Source: an uncultured Clostridia bacterium (GTDB lineage Bacteria > Bacillota > Clostridia > Oscillospirales > Acutalibacteraceae). From it: a stretch of DNA of 9,808 nucleotides. The stretch spans positions 1 to 9,808 of the forward strand of contig CAMHNT010000068.1 in the NCBI GenBank assembly GCA_946186535.1, read 5' to 3'. Positions 5,237 to 9,808 of this stretch are shown in pieces. A model generated the notes under the pieces. That model had not been told where the DNA came from, ran no database searches, and saw nothing but the letters and a program-made list of their open reading frames with translations. Made by a program: the position numbers and the translations under genes. Every line of letters starts with the position of its first letter. Positions within the stretch are counted from its first letter, which is position 1.

Positions 5237-7117
5237 ATGGATCAGATATTTTGTTCAAGAAACTTATATTACCGAAATCCGATCGGTTCGGTAGAAGAGG
5301 GAACGTCAATCCATTTCAGAATAAAGGTTCCGCTTTATCTGAAATGCAGCAAAGCTCACCTCATCGTAATCGATGAAAGCCGTAACAGTAAAAGAGACAA
5401 CTATACAATGCTCTGGGGCGGTACTGCGGATGAGTGCGAAATCTGGGAGTGTGACTTCGCACCAAATAAAATGGGCCTCTACTGGTATACCTTCCAGCTC
5501 GATACAGCCGACGGCACCAGATATCTCGTCAGAGACTTCGGAAGCAACTCAAGAATAGATTACAATATCATTTACTCATGGCAGCTCACATGCTACAAAA
5601 AAGGCTTCAAAACCCCGACATGGTCGCCCGGCGGAGTTATGTATCAGATTTTCCCCGACAGATTCTTCTTCTCGGGCGAAAACAAGCGTGCCGGCCGTGA
5701 CGACAGACAGTATCACAACAGCTGGGACGAGATCCCCGAATGGCGCCCGAACAAAGACGGCATCATCACAAACACCGACTTCTTCGAAGGCGACCTCAAA
5801 GGCATCACCCAGAAGCTTGACTATCTTCAGGACCTCGGTGTAACATGCATCTACCTCAACCCGATCTTCGAGGCTTACTCAAATCACCGCTACGACACGG
5901 CGAGCTATGAGGATATCGATCCGCTTCTCGGAACCGAAGAGGACTTCAGAACTCTCTGCGAAGAAGCAAAGAAAAGAGGAATCAGAGTCGTCAACGACGG
6001 CGTCTTCTCACACACCGGAAGCGACAGCAAATACTTCAACCGTGCAGGAAGATACAAGACTCTCGGCGCATTCAACTCGAAGGATTCACCCTACTTCAGC
6101 TGGTACGATTTCAACAACTGGCCTTACGGCTACAACTCATGGTGGGGCTTCGACACCCTCCCGAACACGAGAGAGGACGACCCGGGCTACAACGAATACA
6201 TAAACGGCGACAACGGAATTATCCGCAAGTGGATCAAAGCCGGAAACAGCGGCTGGAGACTCGACGTTGCAGATGAGCTCCCCGACGTCTTCATCGAAAA
6301 TCTCAGAAAAGCGGTCAAATCCCAGGACGAAGAGGCAATCGTAATCGGCGAGGTATGGGAAGACGCTTCAAACAAGGAGAGCTACGGCTCAAGAAGAAAG
6401 TTCCTTCTCGGCGACCAGCTCGACACAGTCATGAACTATCCGTTCAGAAGCGCGATCCTTGAATACCTCAGAGGCGTTGACGCATTCCACATCATGGAGG
6501 GTATTCTCTGTATTCTCGAAAACTATCCGCGTCCTGTAATAAAGAACCTCATGAACTTCGTAACAACACACGACACAGAAAGAGCCATCACTCTTCTCGC
6601 AGGCGAACCGCTCAACGGAAGAGGAAGAGATTTCCAGTTCAACACCAAGATGAGCGACGAAGAAAAGGCATACGGCATTCGCCTGATGAAGCTTGCCGCA
6701 GGTCTTCAGTTCACGCTTCCTGGCTTCCCGTGCGTTTATTACGGCGATGAAGCAGGCGTTGAGGGCTACAAAGACCCGTTCAACCGTTCCACATACCCAT
6801 GGGGTCATGAGAACACCGAGCTCCTCAACTGGCACAAATCACTCGGAAAGCTTCGCCGTGAAAACTCGTGCTTTAACGACGGCGAATTCAAGGACACATT
6901 CTGTAAGGACAATATCATGTCTTACATAAGATATGACAAAAACGGCAAGATACTTTGCGTCTTTAATTCAAGCTACGACGAAAACAAGGCGTCCATACCG
7001 TATGAATTTTCCGAGGGAGAAATTATTGTTTCAACACACGAGAACCTCAAGATTGAGAACAACGAGATTACACTTCCGGGAATCAGCTGTGCATTCATCA
7101 GAATTGAGAATAAATAA
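5237..7117 (+). CDS. GH13 alpha-amylase / neopullulanase-like glycosidase, cytoplasmic
   Basis: 626 aa hydrolysing alpha-1,4 (possibly alpha-1,6) glucans or maltodextrins. Residues 1-125 form an Ig-like N-terminal beta domain as in neopullulanases/cyclomaltodextrinases. A TIM barrel follows to about 535, then a C-terminal beta domain. Signature regions: YLNPIFEAYSNHRYD (206-220); region I NDGVFSHTG with D254 and H259; region II GWRLDVADE with nucleophile D343; region III IGEVWED with acid/base E372; region IV TTHDTER with H445-D446; then FPCVYYGDEAG. All three catalytic acids are present. Region I has Ser where most GH13 enzymes have Asn before His. No signal peptide or sorting signal, so it acts inside the cell on imported oligosaccharides. 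Start: ATG with GAGGGA 9 nt upstream. Monocistronic, with its own promoter and terminator and no transporter or regulator gene in the window. The subfamily (GH13_20- or GH13_39-like) is not decided. Confidence 0.92.
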   Translation: MDQIFCSRNLYYRNPIGSVEEGTSIHFRIKVPLYLKCSKAHLIVIDESRNSKRDNYTMLWGGTADECEIWECDFAPNKMGLYWYTFQLDTADGTRYLVRDFGSNSRIDYNIIYSWQLTCYKKGFKTPTWSPGGVMYQIFPDRFFFSGENKRAGRDDRQYHNSWDEIPEWRPNKDGIITNTDFFEGDLKGITQKLDYLQDLGVTCIYLNPIFEAYSNHRYDTASYEDIDPLLGTEEDFRTLCEEAKKRGIRVVNDGVFSHTGSDSKYFNRAGRYKTLGAFNSKDSPYFSWYDFNNWPYGYNSWWGFDTLPNTREDDPGYNEYINGDNGIIRKWIKAGNSGWRLDVADELPDVFIENLRKAVKSQDEEAIVIGEVWEDASNKESYGSRRKFLLGDQLDTVMNYPFRSAILEYLRGVDAFHIMEGILCILENYPRPVIKNLMNFVTTHDTERAITLLAGEPLNGRGRDFQFNTKMSDEEKAYGIRLMKLAAGLQFTLPGFPCVYYGDEAGVEGYKDPFNRSTYPWGHENTELLNWHKSLGKLRRENSCFNDGEFKDTFCKDNIMSYIRYDKNGKILCVFNSSYDENKASIPYEFSEGEIIVSTHENLKIENNEITLPGISCAFIRIENK

Positions 7118-7130
7118 TTTTTTAAACAAT

Positions 7131-7162
7131 AAGGTCCTCATACTTTTGTATGGGGACTTTTT
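7131..7162 (+). terminator. Terminator of the GH13 gene
   Basis: GTCCTCATAC (7134-7143) pairs with GTATGGGGAC (7148-7157), 10 bp with one U-G wobble, around a TTTT loop, followed by five Ts. It begins 14 nt after the stop codon. Confidence 0.9.
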
Positions 7163-7207
7163 CATGTCTGAAATAGTTTCGAAAACAAAGAAGAGTGCAG
7201 GGAAAAT

Positions 7208-7372
7208 CCTTGACCCACGAAAAACTTTCGGCAACGAAAGCAAGGGTTCGGGAGCGCAGCTCCCGATGGAGGTGGTTTGGTTGGATGAAAAGACCAAGCT
7301 TAATAGAGAAACCTGCTTCCGGAACGAAAGCAGGACTTGGGGCGGCAGCCCCAAAAGACCAAGCTTAATAGA
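7208..7372 (+). repeat. Two tandem structured hairpin units
   Basis: Unit 1 (7208-7306): CCTTG/CAAGG enclosing CTTTCG-GCAA-CGAAAG, then TCGGGAGC-GCA-GCTCCCGA (7248-7266), then AAAAGACCAAGCTTAATAGA. Unit 2 (7312-7372): CCTGCTT/AAGCAGG, then TTGGGGC-GGCA-GCCCCAA (7337-7354), then AAAAGACCAAGCTTAATAGA again. The order of parts is the same, while the stem bases differ and still pair. The region follows a strong terminator and has no clear own promoter. A 27-codon frame at 7285-7368 has GGAGGTGG upstream but is probably incidental. Confidence 0.6.
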
Positions 7373-7395
7373 AGAACATCTCAAACATAAGATAT

Positions 7396-7446
7396 CCCTC
7401 CTTCCTCCCCTCGAGGGGAGGTGTCAGCCTACGGCTGACGGAGGGG
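7396..7446. repeat. Three-way-junction palindromic element
   Basis: The outer stem CCCTCC (7396-7401)/GGAGGG (7440-7445) encloses an 18-bp perfect palindrome CCTCCCCTCGAGGGGAGG (7404-7421) and the hairpin GTCAGCC-TAC-GGCTGAC (7423-7439). This clean cloverleaf-like fold resembles intergenic palindromic repeats that I recall as common in gut Clostridia; a genome-wide count is needed to confirm that. The part CTCCCCT-GGGAGGTG resembles the RBS hairpin of the toxin leader (406-424). Confidence 0.6.
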
Positions 7447-7654
7447 TTGTTAAGTAAAAAAAAGCAGAAGTGACAAAAGAGTTAAAAGGTTGAAATGTTT
7501 TTTTGATTTATTCGTAAAAAACAAGGGGTGATTTTGTAATATAATTTTTCTGTTGTTCAAATTTCTTCGGTATTTTAAATAAAAAAATTCTTGACAATTA
7601 TGCATTTTTGATAATCAACTATGCCCCTTGCACAAATGAAATTTAATTTTTTTG
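7447..7654. other. AT-rich intergenic stretch
   Basis: No gene or confident signal. There is an isolated TTGACA at 7591-7596 without a proper -10, and a small palindrome TTGAT-A-ATCAA at 7608-7618 about 40 bp ahead of the next promoter. Confidence 0.4.
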
Positions 7655-7682
7655 TTGACATTTACATAAAATGTGATATAAT
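7655..7682 (+). promoter_or_regulatory. Strong promoter of the 89-aa protein gene
   Basis: TTGACA (7655-7660), 16-bp spacer, TATAAT (7677-7682) with an extended -10 TG at 7674-7675. Both hexamers are perfect consensus, so high expression is expected. Transcription should begin near 7689. Confidence 0.85.
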
Positions 7683-7689
7683 AAAATTA

Positions 7690-7717
7690 CAGGTTGAGAG
7701 AAAAGAAAAACAACCTG
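7690..7717 (+). promoter_or_regulatory. 5'-terminal mRNA hairpin
   Basis: CAGGTTG (7690-7696) pairs with CAACCTG (7711-7717) over a purine-only loop (AGAGAAAAGAAAAA), right at the predicted 5' end of the mRNA. Such 5'-end stems commonly protect mRNAs from RNases; protein binding to the purine loop is possible. The role is inferred. Confidence 0.5.
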
Positions 7718-7777
7718 CAGTATTCCGAAATGAGAAAAAAATCAAAGTAGGCACGAATTGGAGAAGGAGGAATAATT

Positions 7778-8047
7778 ATGACACCGATTCTTGAATTACA
7801 TGACATTGATGTTACCGCATTCCTTGCCGTGCTTGACACTTGCGTAGGTAATGTATACTTAGTAACAAAAGAGGGCGATCACCTCAACCTTAAGAGCAAG
7901 CTTTGCCAGCTCGTAGGTTTGACACAGCTCATTGAGGGCGGTAAGATCGCAGAAGCTTACATCATCGCTGAGAATCCTGACGATGAGAGCAAGCTCTTCA
8001 GATTCAATTTGCTCGGCGATACAGGCGATGCTGTTGTTGAGCAGTAA
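7778..8047 (+). CDS. Small conserved-looking acidic protein of unknown function (89 aa)
   Basis: Begins MTPILELHDIDVTAFLAVLD and carries VGNVYLVTKEGDHLNLKSKL and a C-terminal DDESKLFRFNL. The alternation of helix and strand residues suggests one compact alpha/beta domain. No signal peptide or membrane segment, so it is probably cytoplasmic. It resembles, from memory and with low confidence, a family of about 90-aa Firmicutes proteins with a GDxxNLKSxL core that databases label inconsistently (sometimes polyA polymerase, without basis); it has no nucleotidyltransferase motif. The start is certain: AAGGAGG (7764-7770) sits 7 nt before the ATG. A consensus promoter, a protective 5' hairpin and a strong terminator make it an independent, highly expressed gene, pointing to an abundant structural or regulatory protein. 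Function unknown. Confidence 0.85.
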   Translation: MTPILELHDIDVTAFLAVLDTCVGNVYLVTKEGDHLNLKSKLCQLVGLTQLIEGGKIAEAYIIAENPDDESKLFRFNLLGDTGDAVVEQ

Positions 8048-8092
8048 TTAATTTGCTATTTCCTTGTAATTTTGATGTTAGATGTTAGACCC

Positions 8093-8123
8093 AAAAAGGA
8101 ACCGCTTCGGCGGTTCCTTTTTT
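8093..8123 (+). terminator. Terminator of the 89-aa protein gene
   Basis: AAAAAGGAACCGC (8093-8105), TTCG tetraloop, GCGGTTCCTTTTTT (8110-8123): a textbook strong intrinsic terminator. The A-run and T-run make it potentially bidirectional. Confidence 0.95.
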
Positions 8124-8162
8124 GTTTTCCGGGAAAAAGTAATGTATTTTGGGGTTGGTGCA

Positions 8163-8168
8163 TATAAT
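8163..8168 (+). promoter_or_regulatory. Candidate -10 of the three-gene operon
   Basis: TATAAT lies 12 nt before the RBS of the first gene, with no good -35 (TAATGT at the 17-bp position). A start near 8175 would leave a leader of about 20 nt. The context CATATAAT also resembles -10 boxes of sporulation sigma factors (CATAnnnT), but no matching -35 is seen. Confidence 0.4.
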
Positions 8169-8194
8169 GGAAATGTATAAGGGGGTATTTTTAT

Positions 8195-8728
8195 ATGATG
8201 AACAATTCCAACAGCGGATTCGGCAGAGGTAATCAGCCTCAGCGGCAGCCGAATATGAAACGACCGAATTCGAATAATCAGAACAATATCTCTTCACAGC
8301 CGGCTCCTCCGCCGCCTTCTCAGCCATGTCAGCAGCCTCAGCCGCCGACGAAAAGGCCCCAGAACCGCCCCGAACAGAAACCTCAGTATCCGATCCGTCC
8401 GCCCAGAAAACCCGGGCTTCCGCAGCAAAAACCGCTGCAGCACCAGCAGCCTTCTCAGTCGCAGCAACCTCAACAGCCTCCCGTTCCGAACCCAAACAAA
8501 AACCAGCTCGACAACCTTGCCAATATTGCAAGCAAGCACCTTGGGACGTCGCCCGATGAACTGAAAAAGGCGGCACAGAACGGAAACGTTCAGAATCTTC
8601 TCTCCAACATGTCGCCGATGCAGGCTCAGCAGATCCAGAAAATTCTTTCCGATGAAAACGCAGCAAAAAAACTTCTCAGTACCCCTCAGGCGCAGGAACT
8701 TTTAAGGAGACTTTCAAAAAATGAGTGA
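8195..8728 (+). CDS. Pro/Gln-rich protein with helical C-terminal domain, first gene of operon (177 aa)
   Basis: Not recognised as a named family. Residues 1-100 are low complexity, rich in Pro, Gln and Asn with basic residues and several PxxP motifs, likely disordered. Residues 103-177 (from QLDNLANIASKHLGTSPDEL) are predicted helical and end in QKILSDENAAKKLLSTPQAQ and ELLRRLSKNE. No signal peptide or membrane segment. The motif ILSDxN recurs near the N-terminus of the next gene product (QILSDPN), so the two may share a small helical module. Start: ATG at 8195 (or 8198) with AGGGGG about 9 nt upstream. The 3' end overlaps the next gene by 8 nt, so translation is probably coupled. The Pro/Gln part suggests an interaction or scaffold arm, by inference only. 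Confidence 0.8.
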   Translation: MMNNSNSGFGRGNQPQRQPNMKRPNSNNQNNISSQPAPPPPSQPCQQPQPPTKRPQNRPEQKPQYPIRPPRKPGLPQQKPLQHQQPSQSQQPQQPPVPNPNKNQLDNLANIASKHLGTSPDELKKAAQNGNVQNLLSNMSPMQAQQIQKILSDENAAKKLLSTPQAQELLRRLSKNE

Positions 8729-9098
8729 CCTAACGACCCAGCTGAATCAGATACTCAGCGACCCCAACATGATGGAACAAATCAAGAGTTTAAGCGGACT
8801 GTTCGGGCAGTCCGCAAACTCGTTTGAGCCGTCATCGGATCAGACGTCATCGGATATTTCTCCGCCTTCCTCTTCCCCTTTCGATCTTCTCGGACCGGAC
8901 GGAATCCAGACGGCAATGAAGCTAATGCCGATACTCAGCGAACTGAAAAACGATGACGACACGATCCGTCTTCTTCGTGCGATAAAGCCTTTTCTCAGTC
9001 CTCAGCGTCAGAACAAGCTTGAAGAAGCGATAAAGCTTCTGCGCATTATCAGAATCATTCCGCTTTTAAGAAGTCAGGGACTGGGAAATTTATTTTAG
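8721..9098 (+). CDS. Small helical protein, second gene of operon (125 aa)
   Basis: Unnamed family. The N-terminus MSDLTTQLNQILSDPNMMEQ and following residues to about 30 form a helix related to the C-terminal motif of the preceding product. A Ser/Pro-rich linker (about 36-52) follows. The C-terminal helical segment contains LRAIKPFLSPQRQNKLEEAI and a basic-hydrophobic end LLRIIRIIPLLRSQGLGNLF that looks amphipathic. From memory, proteins ending in KPFLSPxRQxKxxxAIKLLR occur in many Oscillospiraceae as hypothetical proteins. The start is supported by AAGGAG (8704-8709) 11 nt upstream, inside the previous gene. Overlap with the first gene and a 15-nt gap to the third show co-expression. The amphipathic tail could touch membranes or partners; function unknown. 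Confidence 0.8.
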   Translation: MSDLTTQLNQILSDPNMMEQIKSLSGLFGQSANSFEPSSDQTSSDISPPSSSPFDLLGPDGIQTAMKLMPILSELKNDDDTIRLLRAIKPFLSPQRQNKLEEAIKLLRIIRIIPLLRSQGLGNLF

Positions 9099-9113
9099 CG
9101 AGGTGTGCAGCAA

Positions 9114-9509
9114 ATGAGCGACATGGATAAAATGCAGGCAGATGCTATCGGCAGAGCAAGGGAAATGTACAGCCGGCGGACTCCCATTTACAGTGCAAAT
9201 TCATTTCCCAACGGCTACAACGGAAATATGAGGAACTCATCGTCCAACAGCACAAACTCAAAGCAGAGATCGGAATCAAAACCGCCGCCGGTTCCGGAAA
9301 ACGATCTCTACGATGAGACGGAAAAAACAGGCGAAGTCTCGGACTGCAGCGATAACGAAAACAAGCTGCAGCCACAGACTCCCCCTGACATTTTCGACTC
9401 GCTTTTTGCGGACAAGGAAAAAGCGCTTATCATTTTACTTATTGCACTTCTTAACGAAGAAAAGGCAAGCTCATCACTCCTGCTTGCCCTGATGTACTTA
9501 ATTATTTAA
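9114..9509 (+). CDS. Small protein with hydrophobic C-terminus, third gene of operon (131 aa)
   Basis: Unnamed family. The N-terminus MSDMDKMQADAIGRAREMYS is a charged helix. The middle (about 28-90) is polar, Ser/Asn- and acid-rich and probably disordered. The C-terminus KALIILLIALLNEEKASSSLLLALMYLII has two short hydrophobic stretches broken by NEEKASS, either a hairpin-like membrane anchor or a Leu-rich packing helix. The ATG at 9114 is preferred over GTG at 9105 because GAGGTG (9100-9105) is then correctly placed 8 nt upstream. No terminator directly follows; the stop is 3 nt before repeat copy B, in which the weak CGCC/GGCG fold plus T-run at about 9542-9577 may end transcription. Together the three products look like one complex of small partly disordered proteins; a sporulation or envelope role would be speculation. 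Confidence 0.78.
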   Translation: MSDMDKMQADAIGRAREMYSRRTPIYSANSFPNGYNGNMRNSSSNSTNSKQRSESKPPPVPENDLYDETEKTGEVSDCSDNENKLQPQTPPDIFDSLFADKEKALIILLIALLNEEKASSSLLLALMYLII

Positions 9510-9511
9510 TA

Positions 9512-9663
9512 CGATTCCGAAGACATTCTTGACATAAGTCATCGCCCGTGGAAGGGGACTTAAGGCGGCAGGTTTTTTCTCTATCCGACTCATTGGACTT
9601 TTCATACAGTCGTTTATCAAAGATATTAATATCATAAACAAATGATATCTTTCGCCAAACTAA
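9512..9663 (+). repeat. Dispersed repeat, copy B (matches 4399-4583)
   Basis: Begins CGATTCCG 3 nt after the last gene of the operon and ends CAAACTAAC, like copy A. On the minus strand it holds a 45-codon open frame (9498-9635) with the segment KSPMSRIEKKPAALSPLPRA, aligned without gaps to the copy-A frame. Copy A lies at the 5' end of a gene and copy B at the 3' end of another, so the element tolerates both positions. Confidence 0.7.
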
Positions 9664-9664
9664 C

Positions 9665-9804
9665 AAACTCACGGCACGAAAAACAGAACATAGTAGGCGG
9701 TCGAAGGTCGCCGGGCGTAAAGAGAGCGGCTGTGGAGCCCGAAGGGCGGAACATTTAGCGAGCGGAAGAGGAGTCAGGTAGACTCCAAAAACTTGCGGCA
9801 CGAA
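9665..9804 (+). repeat. Module bounded by 16-bp direct repeats, 124-bp period
   Basis: AAACTCACGGCACGAA (9665-9680) recurs as AAACTTGCGGCACGAA (9789-9804), 14 of 16 identical. Between them are hairpins GGCG/CGCC (9696-9712), GCCC-GAA-GGGC (9737-9747) and GGAGTC-AGGTA-GACTCC (9770-9786). The minus-strand open frame across it is compositionally unlike the genes here and is probably not a gene. The second direct repeat sits at the window edge, so an array may continue beyond it. Confidence 0.5.
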
Positions 9805-9808
9805 CTAA

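Noticed and set aside
7164..7457. 97-codon + frame after the GH13 terminator
   Set aside because: It starts right behind a terminator T-run with no RBS and runs through five hairpins and the three-way-junction repeat. It is repeat sequence that happens to be open.
8140..8168. Sporulation sigma factor promoter for the three-gene operon
   Set aside because: CATATAAT fits CATAnnnT loosely, but no recognisable sigma-E or sigma-K -35 is present at the right distance.
9105..9113. GTG start for the third operon gene
   Set aside because: The GTG is part of the GAGGTG ribosome site that is correctly spaced for ATG 9114.
9502..9801. 99-codon minus-strand frame at the window end
   Set aside because: It crosses two distinct repeat elements, has no RBS, and its residue composition is unlike the neighbouring genes. 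It is also a different frame from the one conserved between repeats A and B.
1..9808. CRISPR array, tRNA, rRNA, transposase or integrase gene
   Set aside because: No regular spacer-repeat array, no tRNA-like cloverleaf with expected conserved bases, and no recombinase-like protein was seen on either strand.

Overview
This window looks like a chromosomal stretch from a low- to mid-GC gut Clostridia, most likely a Ruminococcus-like member of the Oscillospiraceae. The evidence is GGAGG-type ribosome binding sites, TTGACA/TATAAT promoters, U-tract terminators, a Cthe_2159-type lipoprotein with a Gly/Met-rich tail, a cytoplasmic GH13 enzyme, and many structured intergenic repeats. The genus is inferred, not proven.

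Layout: (1) 1-739 is a tandem duplication of a small module. Each copy carries a holin-like hydrophobic peptide of about 35 aa on the + strand and, convergent with its 3' UTR, a promoter-antisense RNA-terminator unit on the - strand. This is the architecture of a type I toxin-antitoxin system (txpA/ratA style). Copy 1 is cut by the window edge and copy 2 is complete. (2) 848-2836 (-) encodes a secreted carbohydrate-binding beta-helix lipoprotein. (3) 3062-4384 (-) encodes a membrane-anchored alpha/beta-hydrolase (lipase/esterase). A structured, repeat-derived leader with its own promoter and a possible coupled small ORF lies upstream of it. (4) 5237-7117 (+) encodes a cytoplasmic GH13 alpha-amylase/neopullulanase-like enzyme with its own promoter, a leader of about 220 nt and a strong terminator. 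(5) 7163-7447 holds structured non-coding repeats: two tandem hairpin units and a three-way-junction element. (6) 7778-8047 (+) encodes an 89-aa conserved-looking small protein, a monocistron with a very strong promoter, a 5'-end hairpin and a terminator. (7) 8195-9509 (+) is a tight operon of three small proteins without recognised function. (8) 9512-9808 holds a second copy of the repeat found upstream of the lipase, followed by a 124-bp-period module.

Putative functional themes are polysaccharide binding at the surface, alpha-glucan breakdown inside the cell, lipid or ester hydrolysis at the membrane, and one RNA-regulated toxin locus. Apart from the three-gene operon the genes appear to be separately transcribed. 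The most interesting parts are the duplicated toxin/antisense RNA locus, whose copies keep the peptide and RNA stems while the terminator loop has diverged, and the family of mobile-looking structured intergenic repeats at 4399-4657, 7208-7446 and 9512-9804.
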